Below, one piece after another: positions 23,093-31,379 of a DNA stretch of 47,980 nucleotides (position 1 is its first letter; each line of letters starts with the position of its first letter). Location of the stretch: positions 1 through 47,980 of the forward strand of contig NZ_BOQD01000018.1 of the NCBI RefSeq assembly GCF_018332515.1. The letters run 5' to 3'. The position numbers and the translations under genes are program-made. Origin of the DNA: Bacillus hominis (GTDB taxonomy: Bacteria > Bacillota > Bacilli > Bacillales > Bacillaceae_G). The notes under the pieces were generated by a model. That model was given only the letters and a program-made list of their open reading frames with translations, ran no database searches and had not been told where the DNA came from.

Positions 23093-24220
23093 ATGTTATT
23101 TTATTTCGAACTTGTTGTTATTTTACTTTGTACGAAATTAGCTGGTGATATTAGCGTTAGGCTTGGCCAACCTTCTGTACTTGGTAAATTAATCATTGGT
23201 ATTATTATCGGTCCTGCGGTGTTTGGTATTATTAATAGTTCAGAACTTATTGATGAGCTTAGCGAAATCGGTGTTTTGCTACTTATGTTTATGGCGGGAC
23301 TCGAAACAGATTTAGAAGAGTTAAATCGGAATTTAAAAGCGTCATTCGCAGTAGCGGCTGGTGGGATTATTTTCCCTTTCATTGGTGGATATGTAACGGG
23401 ACTGCTTTTCGGATTAATGCAATCCCATGCTATTTTTTTAGGATTATTACTTTGCGCAACATCGGTTAGTATTACGGTGCAAACGTTAAGAGATTTAGGG
23501 AAAATGAATACGAGAGAAAGTACAACGATTTTAGGAGCGGCTGTATTTGATGATGTGATAGTCGTTATTTTATTAGCATTTGTAATGAGCTTTTTAGGAA
23601 CGCAAGATGTGAATATAACACTTGTCATTGCAAAGAAAATTATTTTCTTTGTAAGTATTGTTTTTATCGCATGGAAAGTCGTTCCATGGATTATGAAAAT
23701 GCTTGTCCCACTTCGTGTGTCTGAAGCGTTAATTAGTGCGGCTCTTATTATTTGTTTTTCATTTGCTTATTATAGTGAACAAATGGGAATCGCAGGTATT
23801 ATTGGAGCTTTTGCAGCAGGAATTGCGATTTCTCAAACCGAGTACAAGCATGAAGTGGAACATAAAATTGAACCGATTGCGTATGCGGTATTTGTACCAG
23901 TTTTCTTCGTAAGTATTGGAATGGAAATTACATTTCAAGGTATCGGAAGCCAACTTTGGTTCATTATCATTATGACGCTCATCGCAATTTTCACAAAGTT
24001 AATTGGATCAGGTTTAGGAGCAAGACTAACAGGATTTAACTTACAATCTTCTATTAGTATTGGTGCGGGGATGGTGTCGCGTGGGGAGGTAGCGCTTATT
24101 ATCGCAGCAAATGGATTAACTGCTAATTTATTAGCGAAAGAAAATTTCACAGCTATTGTCATTGTTGTTATATTGACGACGATTATTACGCCGCCACTTT
24201 TGAAGAAGTATTTTGTATAG
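23093..24220 (+). CDS. CPA2-family cation:proton antiporter (NapA/KefB/GerN-like)
   Basis: The 375-residue protein has the Na+/H+ exchanger fold: about eleven to twelve membrane segments, GQPSVLGKLIIGIIIGP at the start, MAGLETDLEEL in an early loop, and the AAVFDDVIVVILLAF core with the paired Asp residues that carry ions. No C-terminal TrkA-N domain follows, so it is the short form, like NapA and the Bacillus spore-germination antiporters GerN/GerT. Cation preference and any germination role cannot be read from the sequence. It stands alone with its own terminator. Confidence 0.9.
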   Translation: MLFYFELVVILLCTKLAGDISVRLGQPSVLGKLIIGIIIGPAVFGIINSSELIDELSEIGVLLLMFMAGLETDLEELNRNLKASFAVAAGGIIFPFIGGYVTGLLFGLMQSHAIFLGLLLCATSVSITVQTLRDLGKMNTRESTTILGAAVFDDVIVVILLAFVMSFLGTQDVNITLVIAKKIIFFVSIVFIAWKVVPWIMKMLVPLRVSEALISAALIICFSFAYYSEQMGIAGIIGAFAAGIAISQTEYKHEVEHKIEPIAYAVFVPVFFVSIGMEITFQGIGSQLWFIIIMTLIAIFTKLIGSGLGARLTGFNLQSSISIGAGMVSRGEVALIIAANGLTANLLAKENFTAIVIVVILTTIITPPLLKKYFV

Positions 24221-24225
24221 AGAGA

Positions 24226-24259
24226 AAGGGCTTATCTTATGTAGGTAAGCTCTTTTTTT
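24226..24259 (+). terminator. Terminator of the antiporter gene
   Basis: AAAGGGCTTATCT / AGGTAAGCTCTTT with wobble pairs and seven T lies just after the stop codon. Confidence 0.8.
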
Positions 24260-24294
24260 ATCACAAAAAGCAATAGTCATGTAGCGTGAAGAGG

Positions 24295-24323
24295 TTGTAA
24301 TTATGGTAAAATCTACGTATATG
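24295..24323 (+). promoter_or_regulatory. Promoter before the small protein and murR
   Basis: TTGTAA (24295-24300), a 17-bp spacer and TATATG (24318-24323) place transcription start just before the AAGGAGAG ribosome binding site at 24331. This supports GTG at 24345 as the start of the following gene. Confidence 0.4.
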
Positions 24324-24344
24324 TTAGGACAAGGAGAGAAATGT

Positions 24345-24662
24345 GTGAAGATTACGAAGGGGAAGGTTATAGGTGTAGTTATACTCCTTTTACTGTGTTT
24401 ACCATTTATTATAGGGAAAGAATCAAAAGTGAAAGGTTTTCCGGTTTCTATTTTTTCTTCTCAAGTGGAAGGCCGTTATCCACAAGAATATAAATACACT
24501 GCATTTCTACCTGACTTTTCAGTTTGGATAAATGGATGGGAAAAGAAGTGGACAGAAGGGGAAAGAACCGTGTATCAAAAAGGGGAGCGTACTGTAAATG
24601 TGTTTCATCCTCCTGGTGATGATGGCTATTATCTCTATGAAGAAGGAGAATATGCGAAATAA
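24345..24662 (+). CDS. Small membrane-anchored protein upstream of murR
   Basis: The 105-residue protein has one N-terminal hydrophobic segment (KVIGVVILLLLCLPFIIG, about 6-23), followed by a ~80-residue polar domain rich in Tyr, Trp and Gly. It is therefore anchored or secreted. The family is not recognised. GTG at 24345 has AAGGAGAG six bases upstream; an ATG at 24303 in the same frame is possible but lies upstream of the apparent -10 element. The gene ends 30 bp before murR with no terminator between, so co-transcription with the MurNAc regulator is likely and a link to cell-wall sugar metabolism is an inference. Confidence 0.65.
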   Translation: MKITKGKVIGVVILLLLCLPFIIGKESKVKGFPVSIFSSQVEGRYPQEYKYTAFLPDFSVWINGWEKKWTEGERTVYQKGERTVNVFHPPGDDGYYLYEEGEYAK

Positions 24663-24692
24663 AAAGCAGCCGCAAGAAGTGGAGGGTAAATA

Positions 24693-25556
24693 GTGAAAGC
24701 TTCAACATTACTATTTAAAATTGAAAATAATATGGATCAATTTTCACCAGCTGAAAAGAAGGTTGCCATGTACATAATGGAGAACGCAGAGATTGTTCCA
24801 AATTTAACGACAAAAGAAGTGTCTACAAATGCGGGATCGAGTGAGGCGAGTGTTGTACGTTTTTGTAAAACAATCGGTATTGGAAGCTTTAAAGCATTTA
24901 AGCTAGCGCTCGTTCGTGAATTAACAATTGTTGATTATAATATTAACGATTTTTCAGTGATGAATACAGAAGATGGACCGTATGATTTGTTTAATAAAGT
25001 TACATATGTGAATAAAGCTGCAATTGAGGCGAGTGTTACTGCGATAGATAAGAAGGAACTTGAGAAAGCTGCAGATAGTATTGTAAATACTAATAAGATT
25101 ATATTTTATGGTGTTGGTGGATCAGCTACACCGGCGATGGACGGAGCTTATAAATTTACTAGGCTTGGATTTACTGCGATGATGCTATCCGATTTTCATA
25201 TGATGTTGCCACTCGTAACAAATTTAAAAGAGGGAGATATATTTGTGGCGATTTCAACTTCTGGGCGGACGAAAGATGTACTTGAAATGGCGCAATATGC
25301 GAAAAGACAAGGTGCTACAGTTATTGCGATTACGAAGCTAGATCAATCATCTCCTTTATATAAAGCGGCAGACATTCGCCTTTGTATGCCAGATGTAGAG
25401 CAAGATCATCGCATTGCAAGTATTGCTTCACGAATGACGCAACTGAATATGATTGATGCTTTATACGTTATTACTTTTAACCGTATTGGTAATAATGTGA
25501 TAGATCAATTTATGGAGACAAGAGAAGAAGCTCTGCGGTTACGGAAGTTAAAGTAA
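24693..25556 (+). CDS. murR: MurR-type RpiR-family transcriptional regulator
   Basis: The 287-residue protein has the RpiR layout: an N-terminal HTH (about 1-77, with SSEASVVRFCKTIGIGSFKAFK) and a SIS sugar-phosphate-binding domain (about 120-260, with FYGVGGSA and AISTSGRTKDVLE). MurR proteins repress MurNAc catabolism and are relieved by MurNAc 6-phosphate. The assignment rests on the adjoining murQ, murP and mupG genes. It starts at GTG after GTGGAGGG and is followed by a terminator, so it is a separate transcript from murQ. Two palindromes around the murQ promoter are probable targets. Confidence 0.9.
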   Translation: MKASTLLFKIENNMDQFSPAEKKVAMYIMENAEIVPNLTTKEVSTNAGSSEASVVRFCKTIGIGSFKAFKLALVRELTIVDYNINDFSVMNTEDGPYDLFNKVTYVNKAAIEASVTAIDKKELEKAADSIVNTNKIIFYGVGGSATPAMDGAYKFTRLGFTAMMLSDFHMMLPLVTNLKEGDIFVAISTSGRTKDVLEMAQYAKRQGATVIAITKLDQSSPLYKAADIRLCMPDVEQDHRIASIASRMTQLNMIDALYVITFNRIGNNVIDQFMETREEALRLRKLK

Positions 25557-25582
25557 AAAGATGGGGCAACCCATCTTTTTTT
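25556..25582 (+). terminator. Terminator of murR
   Basis: AAAAGATGGG / CCCATCTTTT with a short loop and a T run starts right at the murR stop codon. Confidence 0.9.
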
Positions 25583-25613
25583 GTGGCTGGACATAAATTT
25601 GTCATGAAAAGAA

Positions 25614-25625
25614 ATGAAATTTCAT
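25614..25625. promoter_or_regulatory. Candidate MurR operator O1
   Basis: ATGAAATTTCAT is a perfect 12-bp palindrome about 18 bp upstream of the murQ -35. RpiR-family operators commonly have TGAAA/TTTCA arms. It pairs in pattern with O2 at 25678-25692. Confidence 0.5.
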
Positions 25626-25642
25626 AAAATAAGAAAGTAATA

Positions 25643-25670
25643 TTGATTTTAAATTTCTTAAAGTTATAAT
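25643..25670 (+). promoter_or_regulatory. murQ operon promoter
   Basis: TTGATT (25643-25648), a 16-bp spacer and a perfect TATAAT (25665-25670) predict a start near 25677, at the edge of the O2 palindrome. Confidence 0.7.
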
Positions 25671-25677
25671 AAAAGTA

Positions 25678-25692
25678 TGAAATTAAATTTCA
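25678..25692. promoter_or_regulatory. Candidate MurR operator O2
   Basis: TGAAATTAAATTTCA is a perfect palindrome with a central base, located at the predicted murQ transcription start. A repressor bound here would block the promoter. The centre-to-centre distance to O1 is about 65 bp, close to six helical turns, which would allow looping. Confidence 0.65.
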
Positions 25693-25706
25693 AAGAAGGT
25701 GACAAC

Positions 25707-26591
25707 ATGTTAGAAAATTTATCTACAGAACATCGTAATGAGAAGACAATGAATTTAGATGAGATGAGCATAAAAGAAGTTTTACAAAGTATGAATCAAG
25801 AAGATCGAACTGTTGCGTTAGCAGTTGAAAATGAAATAGAAGAAATTGAAAAGGTTGTACAGATTGTTATTAAATCTTTTGAAGAAGATGGACGATTAAT
25901 TTATATTGGTGCTGGTACGAGTGGTCGTTTAGGCATTTTAGACGCAGTGGAGTGCCCGCCGACATTCGGTACAGATGACAAAATGGTACAGGGATTTATA
26001 GCAGGTGGATTGAAAGCGTTTACTAAGGCGGTAGAAGGTGCTGAAGATCGTGAAGAGTTAGCAGAAGAAGATTTAAGAAGTATTGGATTAAACGAGAAAG
26101 ATACGGTTATTGGAATTGCAGCAAGTGGTAGAACACCTTATGTAATTGGCGGATTGAAATACGCAAATAGCGTGGGAGCGAGTACGGCGAGTATTTCTTG
26201 TAACAAAAATGCTGAAATAAGTAAATATGCAAAACTAAATGTGGAAGTGGAGACAGGCGCAGAAATATTAACAGGCTCAACACGTTTGAAGGCTGGGACA
26301 GCGCAGAAGTTAGTACTGAATATGATTTCTACAGCGTCTATGATTGGTGTAGGGAAAGTATATAAAAACTTAATGGTAGATGTTCAATCAACAAATGAAA
26401 AATTAGTAGAACGCTCAAAACGAATTATTGTGGAAGCGACAGGCGCTAGTTATGAAGTAGCCACAGAGTATTATGAGAAAGCAGATCGAAATGTGAAAGC
26501 TGCAATCGTTATGATATTACTACAGTGTGAATATGGGGAAGCACTAGAAAAATTAAAAGGTGCGAAAGGATTTGTGAAGAAGGCACTTTAA
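25707..26591 (+). CDS. murQ: N-acetylmuramic acid 6-phosphate etherase MurQ
   Basis: The 294-residue enzyme cleaves the lactyl ether of MurNAc 6-phosphate to give GlcNAc 6-phosphate and D-lactate in the cytoplasm. The SIS domain shows GAGTSGRLG (68-76) and DAVECPPTFG with the catalytic Glu82, followed by the conserved VEGAED segment; the small helical C-terminal domain ends the protein at the usual length. ATG at 25707 follows GAAGGTGAC; the longer ATG at 25677 lies at the predicted transcription start and is unlikely. It is the first gene of the murQ-murP(-mupG) operon. Confidence 0.96.
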   Translation: MLENLSTEHRNEKTMNLDEMSIKEVLQSMNQEDRTVALAVENEIEEIEKVVQIVIKSFEEDGRLIYIGAGTSGRLGILDAVECPPTFGTDDKMVQGFIAGGLKAFTKAVEGAEDREELAEEDLRSIGLNEKDTVIGIAASGRTPYVIGGLKYANSVGASTASISCNKNAEISKYAKLNVEVETGAEILTGSTRLKAGTAQKLVLNMISTASMIGVGKVYKNLMVDVQSTNEKLVERSKRIIVEATGASYEVATEYYEKADRNVKAAIVMILLQCEYGEALEKLKGAKGFVKKAL

Positions 26592-26614
26592 ACTCTGGGG
26601 AGGGGGATTCTGTT

Positions 26615-27979
26615 ATGAAGAAAGAAGAGATAATGGCGAGTAGGATTACGGAGCAACTTGGGGGAGTAAAAAATATTCGTGGCATTGCTCATTGTATGAC
26701 GAGGTTACGATTAACGCTTCATGATGAAAGTAAAGTGAACATAGACCTTTTGAAAAAGGTTGAAGGCGTTATGGGTGTGATTGAAGATGAAACACTTCAA
26801 GTTGTCGTTGGTCCAGGAACGGTAAATAAAGTAGCGGCTGAAATGGAAGGTTTAACAGGACTGCGAATTGGTGAAGTGGCAGATCATCATCTTGAAGATC
26901 TTGGGCAAGAGATGAAGTCAGAAATTAAGAAGAAAAATAATACACCAGTGAAAAACTTTTTACGAAAAATAGGAAGTATTTTTATTCCGTTAATTCCTGG
27001 TCTTGTTGCATCGGGAATTATAAACGGGGTTGCCAACTTTGCGAAAAATGCTGGTGCTGATCCAAATGCTACATGGCTACAAATGTTACTTTTAATTGGC
27101 GGCGGTATCTTTACATTCTTAGGCATTTTAGTCGGCTGGAATACAGCGAAAGAATTTGGAGGGACACCAGTTCTTGGGGCAATTGCAGGTATTTTAATTT
27201 TCAACCCAGCGATGGCGAATGTAAAATTATTCGGTGAAGCGCTCGTACCTGGACGGGGCGGATTATTTGCAGTTATTTTTGCAGCATGGCTTATGGTTGT
27301 AGTTGAAAGACAAGTTCGAAAAGCAGTGCCAAATGCAGTTGATATTATCTTGACACCACTCATTACTGTATTAGTGGTAAGTATAGTAACGATGTTAGCA
27401 ATTCAGCCAGTTGCAGGTTTCTTATCTGAAGGAATTACAAGCGGAATTAATGCTATCTTAAATATTGGCGGAGCATTTGCCGGAGCTGTGCTTGCCGGAA
27501 CATTTTTACCTCTCGTTATGGTCGGATTGCATCACGGTTTAACACCGATTCATATGGAATTTATTAATCAAACTCACGTAACGCCTTTATTACCAGTACT
27601 CGCAATGGCAGGTGCTGGGCAAGTAGGAGCAGCGATTGCTATTTATGTGAAAACAAAAAACAAACGACTTCGCAACGTGATTAAAGGTGCATTACCAGTT
27701 GGTTTTTTAGGAATTGGCGAACCGTTATTATACGGGGTTACATTACCACTTGGGAAACCGTTCCTTACTGCTTGTTTAGGTGCAGCTGTCGGTGGTGCAT
27801 TCCAAGCGGTTATGCACACAGCTGCACTCGGAATTGGCGTATCAGGATTATCTTTAATCCCATTAATTGCTGATAATAAATATTTATTATATTTCCTTGG
27901 ATTAGTAGTTGCATATACTTTCGGATTCATCTTTACGTACTTCTTCGGCTTTAAAGAAGAAATGGCAGAAAATATATAG
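26615..27979 (+). CDS. murP: MurNAc-specific PTS EIIBC component MurP
   Basis: The 454-residue protein has an EIIB domain of the glucose family (1-85, Cys27 in IAHCMTRLRL), a linker, and an EIIC domain with about ten membrane segments and the GIGEPLLYG motif. There is no EIIA domain, so it relies on a separate glucose-type EIIA, as MurP does in other bacteria. It imports MurNAc or, in Gram-positives, MurNAc-GlcNAc and phosphorylates MurNAc at C6. It starts 23 bp after murQ behind a GGGGAGGGGG site. A hairpin follows before mupG. Confidence 0.94.
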   Translation: MKKEEIMASRITEQLGGVKNIRGIAHCMTRLRLTLHDESKVNIDLLKKVEGVMGVIEDETLQVVVGPGTVNKVAAEMEGLTGLRIGEVADHHLEDLGQEMKSEIKKKNNTPVKNFLRKIGSIFIPLIPGLVASGIINGVANFAKNAGADPNATWLQMLLLIGGGIFTFLGILVGWNTAKEFGGTPVLGAIAGILIFNPAMANVKLFGEALVPGRGGLFAVIFAAWLMVVVERQVRKAVPNAVDIILTPLITVLVVSIVTMLAIQPVAGFLSEGITSGINAILNIGGAFAGAVLAGTFLPLVMVGLHHGLTPIHMEFINQTHVTPLLPVLAMAGAGQVGAAIAIYVKTKNKRLRNVIKGALPVGFLGIGEPLLYGVTLPLGKPFLTACLGAAVGGAFQAVMHTAALGIGVSGLSLIPLIADNKYLLYFLGLVVAYTFGFIFTYFFGFKEEMAENI

Positions 27980-28012
27980 AAAAAGAGAAAGGGATTTCCT
28001 TTCTCTTTTTCT
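27980..28012 (+). terminator. Hairpin between murP and mupG
   Basis: AAAAAGAGAAAGG / CCTTTCTCTTTTT around GATTT is a strong stem with T-rich end. It lies between the murP stop codon and the mupG ribosome binding site. It may attenuate mupG or protect the murP end; mupG has no obvious promoter of its own in the 20 bp that remain. Confidence 0.7.
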
Positions 28013-28035
28013 ATTAAATAGAGAGGGAGATTTAT

Positions 28036-29088
28036 ATGATAGGAGTTTCAATTTATCTTTCAAAAGAGAGAGTAGAGAAACAAGAAGAATGGTTAAAAGT
28101 AGCGAAGGAAAACGGTTTTTCATCTATTTTTACATCACTTCATATACCAGAAGATGATCCGGGTACGTATCGGGAGTTAATTCAAATACTTGGGAAACAA
28201 GCTCTTGAAAATGAAATGGAGTTAATGGTCGATGTGTCGCCAAAGTCGTTAAACCATTTAGGAATAACATATGAAAACGTGGAGGAGTTATTGAACTGGG
28301 GCATTACTGGTTTACGAATGGACTACGGCATTGCGCCGAAAGAAATTGCACGCGTATCTCATAAGATGAAAGTGGCTTTAAATGCGAGTACGATTACAGA
28401 ATCATTTTGGAAAGAGTTACTTGCAGAAAATATACAAGTAGAGAATGTAGAAGCATGGCATAATTTTTACCCGCGTCCAGAAACAGGACTAGCAAAGTCT
28501 TTCTTACAAAAGAAAAATCAATATTTACATGAGTGTGGAATAAAAACGATGGCATTTATTCCAGGTGATGGGGAAAAACGTGGCCCATTATATGAAGGTT
28601 TACCAACGTTAGAAAAGCACCGCAATATGCGCCCGCTGGAAGCGTATTTAGAGCTTGTTCAAGATTGTCATGTCGATAAAGTGTTAATTGGAGATATAAG
28701 CGGGAGTCTAGAAAGTGTACAAGAAGTCGCGAGTGCAAGTGGTGGAATTATTCCGGTGCGGTATCAATCATTTATAAATGATAGCCGTGCGGTACAACTG
28801 ATAGAACGGGTGCATACGAACCGGCTTGATCCAGCGCGTGATGTAATTCGCTCTGTAGAATCGCGTGAAGAAAATAAAGTTGTATTACAACCGATGAATA
28901 CAATTGCAAGAAAACGTGGCAGTATTACAATCGATAATGAATTGTACGGTAGATATGCTGGGGAGCTGCAAGTTGTTATAAATGATTTACCTGAAGATGA
29001 GAGAGTGAATGTTGTTGGAATGGTGATTGAAGAAGATGTGTCTTTATTGTCTTATATTGGTGCTGGGAAAAAATTTCAACTTTTTTAA
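28036..29088 (+). CDS. mupG: 6-phospho-N-acetylmuramidase MupG (DUF871)
   Basis: The 350-residue cytoplasmic enzyme is the DUF871 member of the MurNAc operon. As in Staphylococcus aureus (murQ-murP-murR-mupG), it is expected to hydrolyse MurNAc 6-phosphate-GlcNAc, made by MurP, to MurNAc 6-phosphate and GlcNAc. Family motifs are GVSIYLS at the start, GLRMDYG near residue 95, WHNFYPRP near 143, GLPTLEKHR near 193 and YAGELQVV near 315. It diverges clearly from the two paralogues at 444 and 5989, which share CHNFYP and GLCTLEQHR. The start follows GAGAGGGAG. Confidence 0.93.
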   Translation: MIGVSIYLSKERVEKQEEWLKVAKENGFSSIFTSLHIPEDDPGTYRELIQILGKQALENEMELMVDVSPKSLNHLGITYENVEELLNWGITGLRMDYGIAPKEIARVSHKMKVALNASTITESFWKELLAENIQVENVEAWHNFYPRPETGLAKSFLQKKNQYLHECGIKTMAFIPGDGEKRGPLYEGLPTLEKHRNMRPLEAYLELVQDCHVDKVLIGDISGSLESVQEVASASGGIIPVRYQSFINDSRAVQLIERVHTNRLDPARDVIRSVESREENKVVLQPMNTIARKRGSITIDNELYGRYAGELQVVINDLPEDERVNVVGMVIEEDVSLLSYIGAGKKFQLF

Positions 29089-29123
29089 GTAATGGAATGA
29101 AAGCTTGAATTAGCACTATTTTG

Positions 29124-29160
29124 TAAAAAACATTATTCGTAAAGAGGATAATGTTTTTTG
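29124..29160 (+). terminator. Terminator of the mur operon
   Basis: AAAAAACATTATTC / GGATAATGTTTTTT closes a short loop 36 bp after the mupG stop codon. Confidence 0.85.
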
Positions 29161-29178
29161 TTTTCTTTAAAAAAGCAT

Positions 29179-29386
29179 TTGACGAATAAAAGGAAATATT
29201 TTGTTGTTTTTATAAATAACTATTCAAAAAACACAAAAATTGAAGGTGATAACTTATTTTTTGTTGAATCATATAATCACTTAAAAATGAGTGGGAAGAG
29301 CAATACCTGGAGTAGGCACATTAATTAGTATAGTAGCTTGGGGAAATGCTATATATCATGCAAACAACGCATACCGTTCCATTTAA
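29179..29386 (+). pseudogene. Possible toxin-like gene remnant, frame-shifted
   Basis: Two short open stretches in different frames abut here. The first (29179-29328) reads ...NTKIEGDNLFFVESYNHLK. The second (29291-29386) reads GRAIPGVGTLISIVAWGNAI then YHANNAYRSI and stop. The Gly-rich hydrophobic AIPGVGTLISIVAWG segment resembles the membrane-active C-terminal parts of polymorphic or LXG-type toxins. Neither stretch has a good ribosome binding site. A degraded toxin tail upstream of a small membrane protein gene is the inference; chance open frames are possible. Confidence 0.3.
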
Positions 29387-29402
29387 ATAAAGGAGATGTA
29401 AT

Positions 29403-29726
29403 ATGGAAAATTCATTTTTAAATATTGTTTTCCCAATCCTTTTGTACATGATAAGTATGCAATTTCTAGGAAAAATGGTAGAAAAATATATAAGTAAAAA
29501 GAGTATGTTCGTAGAATATATTTATGGATCAAGTTTCTTTATTTGTTTTATTGTCACACTGCCGATTTTATTATTAACAACTTCTACTTCAGGTGTACAT
29601 TCCATTTTATTAGCAGGGGTATTAGTAGGTGGATTAGGAACACTGTTTTATGGAATATTATTCGTGCTTAGAAAAATTAATAGCCGAATGTATGAGAAGA
29701 TTAGTAAGTGGTTAAAGGCTGATTAA
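29403..29726 (+). CDS. Small membrane protein, possible orphan immunity protein
   Basis: The 107-residue protein has three hydrophobic segments (about 5-22, 40-60 and 68-88) and a basic C-terminus. The family is not recognised. The start has AAAGGAG seven bases upstream. It follows directly after a 30-residue Gly-rich, toxin-like open stretch, and small polytopic proteins often protect against membrane-active toxins, so an immunity role is possible but unproven. Confidence 0.7.
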   Translation: MENSFLNIVFPILLYMISMQFLGKMVEKYISKKSMFVEYIYGSSFFICFIVTLPILLLTTSTSGVHSILLAGVLVGGLGTLFYGILFVLRKINSRMYEKISKWLKAD

Positions 29727-29769
29727 TAAATACACCTCGCCATTATTTATATGGTGAGGTGTATTTATT
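29726..29769. terminator. Bidirectional terminator between convergent genes
   Basis: AAATACACCTCGCCAT / ATGGTGAGGTGTATTT is a long stem with an A-rich and T-rich base on both strands. It lies between the membrane protein gene and the EamA gene. Confidence 0.88.
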
Positions 29770-30679
29770 AAGAATGTTTCCGCATTAAAGCTCTAGTCGG
29801 CTGAACAGCAACGGTTTTAAAATGAGAAAATAAATAACATCCTGTCACGACGATAATTGTCCCGAAAATTTGAATCCATGTTAGTTCTTCTCCGAGGAAA
29901 ATAAATGCTAGGATAGCTGTAAAAATCGGATTGAAATTTAGAAAAATTCCCGATGTAGTAGCACCTAATTTTTGTACACCAATATTCCAAAATACCATAC
30001 AAAGGACTGTTGAAACGAGTCCTGTATATAAAAGTGATGTAATAAAGGAAGAGTTAACATTTGAAACAGTGAAGTTGCCTATGTTAAATGGAAGCAATAA
30101 AATGACGCCAAAAATGCCAGAATATAACGTCGCCATTAGTGGTGTAACTGTTTTTGTCGCCCATTTACTACAAACAGAATATATCCCCCAAATACATACT
30201 GCCGCCATCATCCATAAATCTCCGCTATTAAAATGTAGTGAAAATAATAGAGCGAAATTTCCTTTCAAAAGAACAAGGATGACCCCGGAAAATGAAAGAA
30301 TCATAGAAAGAATTTGAAGTGTATTAACTTTTTCTTTTAGAAATAACACAGAAAATAATGCAATCGAAATAGCGTTCAATGTAGAAATAAGACCTACATT
30401 CGTTGCGGACGTTTTTTCTAGTGCTAAAAATTGAAAAATGTTAAAAAGGACGACTCCTGAAATTCCCATAAGTATTAATGGAAGTATTGCAGAGCGTGGT
30501 GGTATGATTTTTTTCTCTTTAAACCATACGATCGGTAATAAACAAATGATCGCAATCATCCATCTTAAACTTGTTAGTGTCATCGGAGACGCATGATCAA
30601 CGAGTGATTTCCCAACGACGAAATTTCCTCCCCATAGTAAGCTCGTTAGTAATAGTAAAAAGACGTAAAAATAAGGCAT
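29768..30679 (-). CDS. EamA/DMT-family transporter
   Basis: The 303-residue protein has ten membrane segments in two EamA repeats, beginning LLLLTSLLWGGNFVVGKSL, with FLGEELTWIQIFGTIIVVTG in the second half. Such proteins usually export amino acids or metabolites. ATG at 30679 follows AAAGGGG; a longer start would lack a site. It is divergent from an Lrp/AsnC gene that is a likely regulator, a common pairing for amino acid exporters. Confidence 0.9.
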   Translation of the reverse strand: MPYFYVFLLLLTSLLWGGNFVVGKSLVDHASPMTLTSLRWMIAIICLLPIVWFKEKKIIPPRSAILPLILMGISGVVLFNIFQFLALEKTSATNVGLISTLNAISIALFSVLFLKEKVNTLQILSMILSFSGVILVLLKGNFALLFSLHFNSGDLWMMAAVCIWGIYSVCSKWATKTVTPLMATLYSGIFGVILLLPFNIGNFTVSNVNSSFITSLLYTGLVSTVLCMVFWNIGVQKLGATTSGIFLNFNPIFTAILAFIFLGEELTWIQIFGTIIVVTGCYLFSHFKTVAVQPTRALMRKHS

Positions 30680-30884
30680 GCTAAAAACCCCTTTGTTGAA
30701 ATAAGAATGAACTGTAAATAATTTTAGCATTTTTCTTTATTATCTAATATATTCTTTTGTATAATGATAAAAACTCGATAAAATGTTTCGTTAGAAATCT
30801 TATTTACAGAAAAACATTCAGTTTTATATAAGTTATGAGATGTTTCTTCGAATAATCGTCGGTAAGAAAAAAGGGGGGATTTTG

Positions 30885-31379
30885 ATGGAGTCATCTGTTA
30901 TTAAGGTGTTAGATGATTTGGATATACAAATTTTAGATATACTGCAAAAGGAGTCACAAGTAAGTAATGCGGAGCTTGCACGCCGCGTTAATTTATCACC
31001 GGCTGCGATGCATGCACGAATAAAAAGATTAGATGGGGAAGGGTTTATTGATAAGCAAGTGGCAATTTTAAATCAAGAAAAGCTTGGGTTTGATTTATTA
31101 TGTTTTATTTTTATGAGTACGAATATTCATCAATCGGATAAGTTGGAAGTGTTGGAGAAAGAATTAGAATCGATGCCGGAAGTGTTAGAATGCCACTGTT
31201 TAACAGGAGAGTATGATTATTTATTAAAGGTGGCGAACCGTGATCGTAAAGAGCTGGAGCATTTTATTAGAAAGCTGAATAAGCTTGGTATTACACGTAT
31301 ACAGACGAGTTTAGCACTTCGTGAAATTAAATATTCGACGGTATTGCCGATACGAAACGAGGGACCAAGCATCGATTAG
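30885..31379 (+). CDS. Lrp/AsnC-family transcriptional regulator
   Basis: The 164-residue protein has an N-terminal winged HTH (about 8-60; LDDLDIQILDILQKESQVSNAELARRV) and a C-terminal RAM/AsnC ligand-binding domain (about 75-155). The family binds amino acids and forms octamers or dimers of dimers on DNA. ATG at 30885 follows AAGGGGGGA. The divergent EamA exporter is the probable target. A terminator overlaps its last codons. Confidence 0.93.
   Translation: MESSVIKVLDDLDIQILDILQKESQVSNAELARRVNLSPAAMHARIKRLDGEGFIDKQVAILNQEKLGFDLLCFIFMSTNIHQSDKLEVLEKELESMPEVLECHCLTGEYDYLLKVANRDRKELEHFIRKLNKLGITRIQTSLALREIKYSTVLPIRNEGPSID

Noticed and set aside
29287-29328. Short ATG frame MSGKSNTWSRHIN as a separate peptide gene
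   Set aside because: No ribosome binding site; it is better read as part of the frame-shifted remnant at 29179-29386.
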